NCBI GenBank assembly: GCA_036390175.1
Contig: DASWCG010000113.1
Span: 1 to 8,615, forward strand
Origin: DASQHY01 sp036390175
GTDB lineage: Bacteria > Acidobacteriota > Terriglobia > Acidiferrales > UBA7541
Direction of reading: 5' to 3'
Length of the DNA stretch: 8,615 bases
Shown here: in pieces, positions 1 through 6,940 of the stretch
Position numbering within the stretch: position 1 is the first letter of the stretch
Layout of the letters: each line of letters starts with the position of its first letter
Notes under the pieces: generated by a model
Databases searched by the model: none
Seen by the model: only the letters and a program-made list of their open reading frames with translations
Told to the model about the DNA's origin: nothing
Program-made: the position numbers and the translations under genes

Positions 1-1296
1 ACCGTTCTGGCGCTGGCCACGCTTGGTCCGGACTTTACCTTCACGACGACGGTGGAGTCGACCGGCAACGTGTCTCCCGACGGACGAGTGAGCGGCGACC
101 TGGTGCTGGCGGGGGCCGGCGATCCGAATCTTTCCAACCGCAGGTTCCCCTTTGAGAAAGAGGCTGAACACGACGGGGCGCCCGAAAAAGTGCTGGCCGA
201 ATTTGCGGATGCGATTGCGGCGCGCGGCGTGAAGCAAGTGGACGGAGACGTCATCGCTGACGACAGTCTGTTTTCCCTCGAGCGCTATCCTTCCGGATGG
301 GAAATTGACGACATGGTGTGGTCCTACGGAGCAGCGGTTTCCGCGCTTTCGGTGAATGACAATATAGTGACGCTGACGTTGAATGTAAGTGAGGAGGAGG
401 GCGGAGGGGTTTCGTACACGGTCGAGCCTTGGAGCGAAGAAATCGAGGTCGAGAACAATGTCGTCACGGGTCCTGCCGGGCTGAAGCCCGAGCTGACCCT
501 CCACCGCGAGCCGGGCTCGCGGCGTGTGCTGGTTCGCGGAACACTGCCGGCCCGCAGCGCGCCGCATCCGCTGGTGCTGGCCATCGAAGAGCCTGCCGAA
601 CACGCCGCGCACCTGCTGAAACACCTGCTCGAAGCGCGAGGCGTGCAAATCAACGGCAGCGCCCGTGCGCGGCATTGGCCGGAACCGCCGCTGAAAACTT
701 CCACGCGGCTCGCGGAACATATTTCGGTGCCGCTGGCCGAGGCGGTCCAGGTGGTCAATAAGATGAGCCAGAACCTGCACGCGGAGATGCTGTTCCGTTT
801 TGCGGCGCGCACAAGCGGCGGCGCCGTAACGCTCGACGACGCGCTGAAATTTGCCGCGGGATTTTACGAATCGATCGGAATCGAGAAGAACGACCTGGCG
901 CTGCAAGACGGCTCGGGGCTTTCCCGGCGTGACCTGGTGACCCCGCAGGCCGTGGTGGCGCTTCTGCAATATGCGGCGAAGCAAACGCACTGGGCCGAAG
1001 TGTTTGAGGCCAGCCTGCCCATTGCCGGGGAGGACGGAACGCTCGCCGACCGAATGAAGAAGACTTCCGCCGCCGGACGCATCCATGCCAAGACGGGTTC
1101 GCTCGACCATGTCATGGCGTTATCGGGCTATGCGACGACGCTTGCGGGTGAGCCGCTCGTCTTTTCGATGTTCGGCAACAACTTTGCCGGGAAGAATCAC
1201 GATGGGGCCCTGGTGCTCGACGCCATCTGTCAGGCGATGGTGGAAGAGTTGGGAACGAAGCCGCGCGCATCGAGGCGGAAGCCCCGGGCTAACTGA
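1..1296 (+). CDS. dacB: D-alanyl-D-alanine carboxypeptidase/endopeptidase, PBP4 (S13) family, 5'-truncated
   Basis: Penicillin-binding protein 4-type enzyme that trims or cleaves peptide cross-links of peptidoglycan in the periplasm. The frame is open from the first base (TVLALATLGPDFTF...), so the GTG at 52 is an internal valine and the true start lies to the left. Two of the three active-site motifs of this serine-peptidase family are visible. The SxN motif is S-Q-N at visible codons 256-258 (nt 766-774), and the KTG motif is in HAKTGSL with K at codon 364 (nt 1090). The first motif (SxxK) and the signal peptide must be just upstream, because the segment ALATLGPDF normally follows SxxK closely. 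The family signature GDLVLAGAGDP (around nt 94-126) is present, as is the large domain inserted between SxxK and SxN. 431 codons are visible; full-length members are roughly 450-520 residues. The C-terminus is a basic tail. The stop is TGA at 1294-1296. Confidence 0.93.
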   Translation, partial: TVLALATLGPDFTFTTTVESTGNVSPDGRVSGDLVLAGAGDPNLSNRRFPFEKEAEHDGAPEKVLAEFADAIAARGVKQVDGDVIADDSLFSLERYPSGWEIDDMVWSYGAAVSALSVNDNIVTLTLNVSEEEGGGVSYTVEPWSEEIEVENNVVTGPAGLKPELTLHREPGSRRVLVRGTLPARSAPHPLVLAIEEPAEHAAHLLKHLLEARGVQINGSARARHWPEPPLKTSTRLAEHISVPLAEAVQVVNKMSQNLHAEMLFRFAARTSGGAVTLDDALKFAAGFYESIGIEKNDLALQDGSGLSRRDLVTPQAVVALLQYAAKQTHWAEVFEASLPIAGEDGTLADRMKKTSAAGRIHAKTGSLDHVMALSGYATTLAGEPLVFSMFGNNFAGKNHDGALVLDAICQAMVEELGTKPRASRRKPRAN

Positions 1297-1319
1297 GCTG
1301 CGCAATCCCTCAGCTTTTT
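1295..1319 (+). terminator. weak intrinsic-terminator-like hairpin after dacB
   Basis: AGCTG (1296-1300) can pair with CAGCT (1311-1315) around a 10-nt loop, extended by one G-U pair, and a run of five T follows at 1315-1319. A competing pairing joins GCGCAA (1300-1305) with TTGCGC (1318-1323). The stem is short, so this may only attenuate transcription or be chance. It sits in the only gap between dacB and the next gene. Confidence 0.3.
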
Positions 1320-1343
1320 GCGCTTCGCCGGAATCAAATTGGC

Positions 1344-1904
1344 ATGAGCGAAATGATGGCGCCAGAGAAAGTCATTACCGTCTTTGGAAGTTCGCGACCG
1401 CACGAAGGCGACGCAGACTATGAACAGGCGCGGGCGCTGGGCCGCGCGCTCGGCGAGCGCCGATGGAAAGTTTGCACGGGCGGTTATGGCGGCGTGATGG
1501 AAGGAGTCTCGCGCGGAGCGAAAGAAGCGGGCGGGGAAACAGTGGGTGTCACCGCAGAATTTTTTCAAGCACGCGCGAATCGCTGGGTGGACGAAGAGAT
1601 CCGCGTGGTCACGTGGCAGGAGCGGCTGTTTGAGCTGATCCGGCGCGGCGACGCCTATGTGGCGTGCAAGGGAGGCACCGGCACGCTGGTGGAACTGGCC
1701 GTGGTGTGGGAAATGCTCAACAAACGCGTGATGGAAGGCAAACCTTTTGTCACGCTGGGCGAATTTTGGCAGCCCATCCTGGAAAGTGTGCGCGCAGTCG
1801 AGCGTGGACATCCCTCTCCCTGGGGCGAAGCGGACAACCGGCTGATCCACATCGCGCCGGCGGCGGAAGAAGCGGCGTCATACCTGGCGAAGCATTTGAG
1901 ATAG
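1344..1904 (+). CDS. LOG-family / TIGR00725-like Rossmann-fold nucleotide-binding protein
   Basis: A 186-residue single-domain protein of the LOG ('lysine decarboxylase-like') superfamily. Characterised members hydrolyse cytokinin riboside 5'-monophosphate or other nucleoside monophosphates to base plus ribose 5-phosphate. The N-terminal strand and nucleotide loop are visible as VITVFGSSRP (residues 10-19), followed by CTGGYGGVMEGVSRGA (44-59). The superfamily signature PGGxGTxxE appears as K-G-G-T-G-T-L-V-E at 109-117, so the first proline is lysine while the glycines, threonine and glutamate are kept. The substrate therefore cannot be named from sequence. ATG at 1344 is chosen because it precedes the first beta strand and has a weak GGAA at 1330-1333; ATGs at 1356 and 1359 are alternatives. 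It lies 47 bp after dacB and 7 bp before mutS2, so it is probably co-transcribed with mutS2. There is no signal peptide, so it should be cytoplasmic. Confidence 0.85.
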   Translation: MSEMMAPEKVITVFGSSRPHEGDADYEQARALGRALGERRWKVCTGGYGGVMEGVSRGAKEAGGETVGVTAEFFQARANRWVDEEIRVVTWQERLFELIRRGDAYVACKGGTGTLVELAVVWEMLNKRVMEGKPFVTLGEFWQPILESVRAVERGHPSPWGEADNRLIHIAPAAEEAASYLAKHLR

Positions 1905-1911
1905 CAAATCC

Positions 1912-4332
1912 ATGCCGCGGACCGCGGAAGAAATTCTGGAGTTCGACAAGCTGCGGGACATCCTGCGGCGAAGAACGACGTGCGCGCCCGGACGCCGCGC
2001 CGTGGATGCGCTCGGTCCTTCCCGCGACCGAGCGCGCCTGGAAGCGGCGTTTGCGCTGATCCGCGAGGCGATGGCGTATCTTCGCGCGGGGAATGAACTG
2101 GGTTTCGGCGCGTTGGCCGATCCGGAGACTTGGCTCGGACGGCTCGAAGGACCGGGAGCCGTGCTGACTCCGGCCGAACTGCTCGACGCCGCATCCGTCG
2201 CCGAGACAACGGGCTGGCTGAAGCAACAATTTCGCGAGGAAGCGGCGAAGTTTCCGCTGCTGGCTGCGCGCGCGGCTTCGCTCACCGACTTTCGCGACAT
2301 CCTCGGCGCGATTCGCCGGGCGATTCTTCCGAACGGCGAAATCAGCGACGATGCGTCGGCGCCGTTGAAGCGGATTCGCGCGACGATCGGAAAGACGCGC
2401 GAGTCCATCCAGAAGACGCTCAAACAAGTCCTGCGCGCGCGTGGTGCGGAAGCCGGCGAAGATTACGTTACGCTGCGCAACGACCGCTTCGTCATCCCCG
2501 TGCGCGCCACCGAGCGGCGCGAGGTGCAGGGCGTGATGCACGGCTCGAGCGGGACGGGGCAAACGGTATTCATCGAACCGTTTCAAACGGTCGAAAGGAA
2601 TAACCAGCTCGTCCAGCTCGGCGAAGACGAAGCGGCGGAAATCGCGCGCATCCTTCATGAGCTGACCGAGCGGCTCCAAATGCAGATGGGACCGTTTGAG
2701 GCGGCGGCCGCGGCGATTGCGGAGCTCGACGCGGCGTTTGCGCGGGCGCGATTTGCGCGGGAGTTCGATTGCGCGATTCCGGAATTTGCCGCGGCAAGCG
2801 AAAGCGCCGGCGAATTGCGCCTGGACGCCGCGCGCCATCCGGTACTCGAAGAACGGTTGAGGCGCGAAGGCCGCGCCGTGGTGCCGATGACGCTTGCGCT
2901 CGGCGGCGAGGAAACCGTGCTGGTGATCAGCGGGCCCAATACGGGCGGAAAGACGGTGGCCTTGAAGACCGTCGGCCTGGCTTCGCTCGCGGCGCAATCC
3001 GGAATTCCCGTGGCCGCCGAGCGCGCCGTGTTGCCGCTGGTGGACCGCGTGCTGGCGGACATCGGCGACGAGCAGTCCATCGGCGCGGACCTTTCCACAT
3101 TTTCGGCGCATGTGCTGAACCTCAAAGCGATGCTCGAAGCGGCGACGCCGCAGTCGCTCGTCCTCGTGGATGAAATGGGAACCGGCACGGCGCCGGAGGA
3201 GGGTTCAGCGCTCGCCGTGGCTCTGCTCGAAGAGTTCCGCGCGAAGCGCTGCCTGGTGCTGGCGACAACGCACCACGATCGCCTGAAGGCTTACGCTTCG
3301 GCAACGCCGGGGATCGTGAATGCCGCCGTGGAATTCGACGACGTGAATTTGCGGCCGACCTACCGGCTGCTGGTGGGCGTCCCCGGGGGCTCGAGCGGGA
3401 TTGCCATCGCCAAGCGGCTTGGAATCGAGCCGCGGATCATCGAGCGAGCGACGCGGCAACTTACTCCGGAGACCCGCGAAGCCGCCGAGCTGATCGCCTA
3501 TCTGCACCGCAGCCGCGACGAACTCGACCAGATGAAACGGCAGATGAGCGCGCAGATGCAGCAGCTCGAAGAGGAAAAGAAAAAGCTGCAGACGGAATGG
3601 GTCGAACGGCAGAAGAAGCGCCTGGCGGAACTGGAGCAGAAGTTCGGGGAGATGCAGAAACACTTCGAGCAGGAAATTGTCCGCGCAGTCGAAGCGGTGA
3701 AGGAGCGCGAGCTGCGTGCGCAACTCGAAAAGCAAGCCCGCCGAAGGATGGTCGGGGCCCGCAGCGACGCGCGCGAGGAAGTGAACGCCGCCGTCGTGCA
3801 GCATCTGTCAGAGTCGCAAGCGGACCTCGGCAGCACGGGGATTGCGGTGCAGCCGGTGACCCCGGAGCTGCTCGTCCCGGGAGCGCAAGTTCGCGTGCGC
3901 GGATTCAACAAGCCGGTGACGCTGCGACGCCGCGACGGGAATTCGGTGGAAATCGAGGCCGGCCCGTTGCGCATGAAGATTCAGGTGGAAGACATTACGG
4001 CAGTCGAGAGTCAACAGTCGAAAGTCAAAAAGCCAGAACCGAAACGTTCCAGCCTAACTGTGACTACCTCGCCGAGCGATGAGCAGGCCGCCGATGAAAT
4101 CAACGTCATCGGCTGCACGGTGGAAGAAGCAACGCGCCGCGTGGATAAATTCCTCGATGACGCAGCACTGGCCAACAAGCCTCGAATCCGGGTAATCCAT
4201 GGACATGGCACGGGGGCCCTCCGCCGCGGGCTCGGAGAATTCCTGGGGGCACACCCGCTTGTGGAAAAAGTTTCGGCGGAGGCGGAAGAACGCGGCGGCG
4301 CAGCCGTTACAATAGTAGAATTACGAGGCTGA
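1912..4332 (+). CDS. mutS2: endonuclease MutS2 / ribosome-associated ATPase with Smr domain
   Basis: An 806-residue MutS2 paralogue; family members are usually about 780-800. MutS2 proteins lack the mismatch-binding domains of MutS. They have been linked to suppression of recombination (Helicobacter) and, in Bacillus, to splitting of collided ribosomes. In order, the N-terminus opens with the family-typical LEFDKLRDIL-like stretch, followed by the core/lever helices to about residue 300. The ABC-type ATPase comes next, with Walker A GPNTGGKT at 341-348 and Walker B LVLVDE at 416-421 (D420, E421). A highly charged coiled coil spans about 525-613, a small beta-barrel-like segment about 654-700, a low-complexity linker about 700-729, and the C-terminal Smr domain 730-806 with HGHGTGALRRG. 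Two departures from the common consensus are visible: TAPEEG where TDPxEG is usual after Walker B, and INVIG where LDLRG normally opens the Smr domain. The linker carries a heptamer DNA repeat. The ATG is 7 bp after the previous stop with only a weak purine-rich leader, suggesting coupling. Confidence 0.97.
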   Translation: MPRTAEEILEFDKLRDILRRRTTCAPGRRAVDALGPSRDRARLEAAFALIREAMAYLRAGNELGFGALADPETWLGRLEGPGAVLTPAELLDAASVAETTGWLKQQFREEAAKFPLLAARAASLTDFRDILGAIRRAILPNGEISDDASAPLKRIRATIGKTRESIQKTLKQVLRARGAEAGEDYVTLRNDRFVIPVRATERREVQGVMHGSSGTGQTVFIEPFQTVERNNQLVQLGEDEAAEIARILHELTERLQMQMGPFEAAAAAIAELDAAFARARFAREFDCAIPEFAAASESAGELRLDAARHPVLEERLRREGRAVVPMTLALGGEETVLVISGPNTGGKTVALKTVGLASLAAQSGIPVAAERAVLPLVDRVLADIGDEQSIGADLSTFSAHVLNLKAMLEAATPQSLVLVDEMGTGTAPEEGSALAVALLEEFRAKRCLVLATTHHDRLKAYASATPGIVNAAVEFDDVNLRPTYRLLVGVPGGSSGIAIAKRLGIEPRIIERATRQLTPETREAAELIAYLHRSRDELDQMKRQMSAQMQQLEEEKKKLQTEWVERQKKRLAELEQKFGEMQKHFEQEIVRAVEAVKERELRAQLEKQARRRMVGARSDAREEVNAAVVQHLSESQADLGSTGIAVQPVTPELLVPGAQVRVRGFNKPVTLRRRDGNSVEIEAGPLRMKIQVEDITAVESQQSKVKKPEPKRSSLTVTTSPSDEQAADEINVIGCTVEEATRRVDKFLDDAALANKPRIRVIHGHGTGALRRGLGEFLGAHPLVEKVSAEAEERGGAAVTIVELRG
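4002..4029 (+). repeat. four tandem 7-bp repeats inside mutS2
   Basis: Four consecutive heptamers fit AGTCRAN: AGTCGAG, AGTCAAC, AGTCGAA, AGTCAAA. Seen as two 14-bp units they agree at 12 of 14 positions. Because 7 is not a multiple of 3, the tract is read through all frames and gives VESQQSKVK in MutS2. It lies in the disordered linker between the beta-barrel-like segment and the Smr domain, where extra residues would be tolerated. The same 7-bp period and a similar core (A-TCGA) recur at 4341-4374 and 4794-4827. Confidence 0.7.
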
Positions 4333-4334
4333 GC

Positions 4335-4781
4335 GTGGCCGAATCGAAACTCGAAACTCGAAATTTGAAACTCGCAAAACCGCCAGCGAGCGCGAATGGC
4401 CAAATTCGCGATTTCACTGATCTAGCGGTTTGGAGATTGGCTCGCGAGCTTCGCAAGGGTGTCTACAGCATGGTCCGAGTATTTCCCTCGGATGAAAAGT
4501 TCGGTCTCGCCGCTCAGATTCGTCGCGCGGCAGTTTCTGTGACTGCGAATATCGCCGAAGGATTTGGCCGCTATTCCTATCAGGAAAACATCCAATTCTG
4601 TCGGCAGGCGCGCGGTTCTGTTTTTGAAGTTCGAGACCATTTGATCACCGCCAAAGATGAAGGTTACATGAGCTTGGCTGAATATGAACAATCGGACGGA
4701 TTGGCGCAACGTGTGATCCAGACTCTCAACGGGTATATTCGTTCTACACAGGCGAGACTGAAGGCCGGGCCAAAGGCGTAG
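4335..4781 (+). CDS. four-helix-bundle protein, S23 / 23S rRNA intervening-sequence (TIGR02436) family
   Basis: A 148-residue protein of the family first found encoded within intervening sequences of 23S rRNA genes and structurally related to the Avd protein of diversity-generating retroelements. Its biochemical role is unknown; basic members are thought to bind nucleic acid. Family landmarks are clear: FTDLAVWRLARELRK (27-41), FPSDEKFGLAAQIRRAAVSV (50-69), NIAEGFGR (72-79) and the helix around FCRQARGSVFEVRDHL. The start is GTG at 4335, two bases after the mutS2 stop, with GAGG at 4325-4328 six bases upstream, inside the end of mutS2. The only other in-frame start near the N-terminus is TTG at 4365. 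Residues 3-14 are translated from the left heptamer-repeat arm and are not part of the fold. The gene looks less GC-rich than its neighbours and is bracketed by inverted repeats, which suggests that it arrived as a cassette. No reverse transcriptase or variable repeat is nearby, so a DGR role is not supported. Confidence 0.92.
   Translation: MAESKLETRNLKLAKPPASANGQIRDFTDLAVWRLARELRKGVYSMVRVFPSDEKFGLAAQIRRAAVSVTANIAEGFGRYSYQENIQFCRQARGSVFEVRDHLITAKDEGYMSLAEYEQSDGLAQRVIQTLNGYIRSTQARLKAGPKA
4341..4374 (+). repeat. left arm of a 34-bp imperfect inverted repeat (heptamer array)
   Basis: After GAA come four heptamers (TCGAAAC, TCGAAAC, TCGAAAT, TTGAAAC) and a terminal TCG. The reverse complement of 4794-4827 matches this arm at 29 of 34 positions. 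The differences are at arm positions 17, 24, 25, 26 and 31, and all are C/T transitions. It begins six bases inside the four-helix-bundle gene and is translated as its N-terminal extension. Confidence 0.85.
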
Positions 4782-4793
4782 TCGTAAAGGAAA

Positions 4794-4827
4794 CGAATTT
4801 CGGGTTTCGAATTTCGAGTTTCGATTC
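4794..4827 (-). repeat. right arm of the 34-bp imperfect inverted repeat
   Basis: On the + strand it reads as heptamers CGAATTT, CGGGTTT, CGAATTT, CGAGTTT and then CGATTC. It is the inverted partner of 4341-4374. In a transcript the two arms could form a 34-position stem with 29 Watson-Crick pairs, three G-U pairs (left-arm positions 24-26) and two C-A mismatches. It starts 13 bp after the four-helix-bundle stop codon and ends one base before the dnaG ATG. Confidence 0.85.
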
Positions 4828-4828
4828 T

Positions 4829-6601
4829 ATGGCGGAAGCGGGATCCTTTGCGGAGCGGGTGAAGCAGCAGGCGGACATTGTCCGCGTGGTGGGCGAGTAC
4901 GTCCGCCTGAAAAAGAGCGGGCAGAATTTTACCGGGCTCTGTCCGTTTCATTCGGAGAAGACGCCGTCTTTTGCAGTCCATCCGGTGAAGCAGATTTATC
5001 ACTGTTTCGGATGCGGCGTCGGCGGCGACGTCTTCAGCTTCGTGAGGGAGATGGAGAAATGCGAATTCCCCGAGGCGGTGCGGGTCGTTGCGGAAAAGTG
5101 CGGGATTGCGATTCCGCGTCCCCGCGAGCGTTCGCCGGAAGAACGCCGCGAAAACCAGCAGCGCGCGGCGCTGGTGGAGATGCATCGCGAGGCGGCGGCG
5201 TTTTTTATGAAGCAGCTCGAGGGCACGCTGGAGGGCAAGGCTGCGCGCGCCTATTTGGAAGATCGGGGGCTCGACGCGGAAGCGATCGCGCGGTTCGGAC
5301 TGGGCTTTGCGCCTTCGGGCGGCGAGGTTCTCTACCGCCATCTAAAACAGAAATATCCGGACAAGCTGATCGAAGTTTCCGGACTGGTATCGCGCGACCA
5401 GAGCGGGAGGTTCTATGACCGTTTTCGCCGGCGGATGATGTTCCCCATCGCCAATGAGGCGGGGAAGATCGTTGCGTTTGGCGGGCGCGCGCTCGGCGAC
5501 GACATGCCGAAGTATCTGAACTCACCGGAAACACCCATCTATTCGAAGAGCAACATCTTGTATCACCTGGACCGCGCCAAGGAGGGGATGCGCCGGCAGG
5601 ACTTGGCGATTCTGGTCGAGGGCTACATGGACGCAATCGGCGTGGCGCGGGCGGGAATCAGCAACGTGGTGGCGAGTTGCGGCACCAGCCTCGCGGAATC
5701 GCAGGTAAAGCTTCTGGCGCGCTTCACGCGGCGCGTCGTCGTGAACTATGACCCCGACGCGGCGGGACAAGCGGCGACCGAGCGTTCCATCGTGTTGTTG
5801 CTCGAACAGGGTTTCGACGTTTGCGTGCTGGCCCTGCCGGGCAAGGCCGACCCTGATAAATTCATCCGCGAGCAAGGAGCAGAGGCTTACCGGAAGCTGC
5901 TCGAATCCGCGCCGGAGTATGTGGACTATCTCATCGGCCGCGCGCGGCAGATGGACTTGTCCACCGGTGAAGGCAAGCTCCGCGCGGTGAATTTCCTGAT
6001 GCCTTACGTGCAGCGCATCCCCAACCGGCTGTTGCGCAGCGAATGGGCCACCCGAATCGCACAGCAGTTGCGCGTGGAAGAGCCGGTGTTGCGCGAGTCG
6101 CTGCGCAAAGCGGCCGCCGAGCGCCGCGGCGAGGTGAAGACACTGCCGGAGCTCATGGGGCGGGGCGCAAAGCAAGCGGAACGCCGGCTGATTCAGATGC
6201 TGACCGAAGCGGAAGGGTACCGCGAGCGGCTGGCGAGCGAGTTGCGAGAGGGAGGGCTCTACCAAGGTCTCGAAACGGAAAGGATCTTCGCCGCGCTCCT
6301 GGAAGTGTGCGCGCAGGGAACGGCTCCGGACGCGACGGCGCTGGCCAACGCCCTGCCGGAGAGCGATCGCCGCTTGTGGTTCGAAATCGTCTTCGAAGCT
6401 GCCGCCGAATCCAATTGGGACGAGGCCGAGAGCTGCCTGGCGGTGTTGCGGCGCCGCAAGGCCAAAGCGGAGCTGGACGCGGTTCAGAGGCAGATTGAAT
6501 CGCAGACGGCGGGGTCCAGCGCGGCCGCCGGGACATTGCTGCGCGAACTGCTGGCGCGCAAGCAGGAGCTACGGAGAAGGCTCGAAGAACTAGGAGGGTA
6601 G
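4829..6601 (+). CDS. dnaG: DNA primase
   Basis: A 590-residue primase that makes RNA primers for replication at the fork together with DnaB helicase. The N-terminal CHC2 zinc-binding domain has ligands C38, H41, C59 and C62 (CPFH and HCFGC). The RNA polymerase core has DRFRRRMMFPI at 197-207 and a Toprim domain with EGYMD (E264) and DPDAAG (D308, D310). These correspond to the metal-binding acidic residues E265, D309 and D311 of Escherichia coli DnaG. The C-terminal third is helical and weakly conserved, as expected of the helicase-binding domain, and ends in a charged helix (LLARKQELRRRLEELGG). Length is close to the 581 residues of the E. coli enzyme. ATG at 4829 fits the usual N-terminus (VKQQADIVRVV near residue 12). 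The 18 bases before it contain no Shine-Dalgarno sequence and are instead the right arm of the inverted repeat, so initiation may be leaderless-like, coupled or structure-dependent. Confidence 0.98.
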   Translation: MAEAGSFAERVKQQADIVRVVGEYVRLKKSGQNFTGLCPFHSEKTPSFAVHPVKQIYHCFGCGVGGDVFSFVREMEKCEFPEAVRVVAEKCGIAIPRPRERSPEERRENQQRAALVEMHREAAAFFMKQLEGTLEGKAARAYLEDRGLDAEAIARFGLGFAPSGGEVLYRHLKQKYPDKLIEVSGLVSRDQSGRFYDRFRRRMMFPIANEAGKIVAFGGRALGDDMPKYLNSPETPIYSKSNILYHLDRAKEGMRRQDLAILVEGYMDAIGVARAGISNVVASCGTSLAESQVKLLARFTRRVVVNYDPDAAGQAATERSIVLLLEQGFDVCVLALPGKADPDKFIREQGAEAYRKLLESAPEYVDYLIGRARQMDLSTGEGKLRAVNFLMPYVQRIPNRLLRSEWATRIAQQLRVEEPVLRESLRKAAAERRGEVKTLPELMGRGAKQAERRLIQMLTEAEGYRERLASELREGGLYQGLETERIFAALLEVCAQGTAPDATALANALPESDRRLWFEIVFEAAAESNWDEAESCLAVLRRRKAKAELDAVQRQIESQTAGSSAAAGTLLRELLARKQELRRRLEELGG

Positions 6602-6621
6602 GCTGCGCATCAAAATAAAGC

Positions 6622-6649
6622 TTGACGAATTAACAGGTTGGCATGTAAC
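6622..6649 (+). promoter_or_regulatory. candidate sigma70-type promoter for rpoD
   Basis: A TTGACG hexamer (6622-6627, five of six consensus bases) lies after an A-rich stretch (AAAATAAAG, 6612-6620). TGTAAC (6644-6649, four of six) follows at a 16-bp spacing; TAACGT at 6646-6651 is an alternative -10 at 18 bp. The -10 match is poor. If real, the rpoD transcript would carry a leader of about 290 nt. Confidence 0.35.
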
Positions 6650-6704
6650 GTGGAACGGTTTTGCCGGTAACGGATTGGCGTCGAAGTGCATCTAATCCTG
6701 TGTG

Positions 6705-6726
6705 GTGCACGCTACCGGCGTGTCAC
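6705..6726 (+). other. hairpin/dyad in the rpoD leader
   Basis: GTGCACGC (6705-6712) pairs with GCGTGTCAC (6718-6726) through eight base pairs with a single bulged T at 6723 and a five-base loop, TACCG. No T-run follows, so it is not a standard intrinsic terminator. It could be an RNA structure in the rpoD leader or a DNA operator. Confidence 0.45.
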
Positions 6727-6921
6727 AATTGGGGATCGAAACGGCCCCTGGCTCGGCGGAAAAGGGGCGGCGGGGCGCAAACGCGGAACGGGCGGCGAGG
6801 CAGCTTTACCTCTCAAGTGCAAATCACAATCCTATCTCAGTGCGCGGCCGTAGAAGCGCGGGCGTGTCCCTATCCGGTTGGAAAATTGACCTTGGGGCAG
6901 ATGCGGCCCGGAGATCGCAGG

Positions 6922-6940
6922 CTGGTCTGACCAGGGGAGG
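6922..6940 (+). promoter_or_regulatory. small dyad abutting the rpoD ribosome binding site
   Basis: CTGGTC (6922-6927) and GACCAG (6929-6934) form a perfect 6-bp inverted repeat around one base; as RNA this gives five pairs and a three-base loop. The Shine-Dalgarno GGAGG at 6936-6940 follows after one base and stands five bases before the TTG start at 6946. An in-frame TGA at 6928-6930 rules out any start further upstream. The GGAGG is what decides the unusual start. Confidence 0.55.

Larger units (their letters stand above)
4341..4827 (+). mobile_element. putative IVS-like cassette: inverted heptamer arms around a four-helix-bundle gene
   Basis: The unit is left arm, about 420 bp holding nearly all of the S23-family gene, and right arm, inserted between mutS2 and dnaG. 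23S rRNA intervening sequences have the same plan: complementary ends that form a long stem, with or without this same protein gene. Here the location is intergenic in a protein-coding operon. No transposase and no clear target-site duplication are visible, so mobility is inferred only from architecture, composition and location. An alternative is an old resident gene whose flanks were colonised separately by heptamer repeats in opposite orientation. Confidence 0.45.

Noticed and set aside
52..1296. GTG at 52 as the true start of the dacB-type gene
   Set aside because: The frame is open and family-like upstream to base 1 (ALATLGPDFTF), and the SxxK motif must lie further left.
1750..3111. 453-codon open frame on the minus strand opposite mutS2
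   Set aside because: It is antisense to a clearly conserved ATPase, spans the LOG-mutS2 boundary and shows no family motif.
4335..4781. Avd component of a diversity-generating retroelement
   Set aside because: The fold family is shared, but there is no reverse transcriptase, template repeat or variable repeat in the window.
4341..4827. Insertion sequence or CRISPR array
   Set aside because: There is no transposase. The repeats are contiguous 7-bp units without spacers, in two inverted arms, which fits neither class.
5522..6265. 247-codon open frame on the minus strand opposite dnaG
   Set aside because: It is a shadow of the Toprim and C-terminal part of primase, with no recognisable protein features.
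6705..6726. Intrinsic terminator of dnaG
   Set aside because: The hairpin is followed by AATTGGGG rather than a T-run and lies over 100 bp after the dnaG stop.
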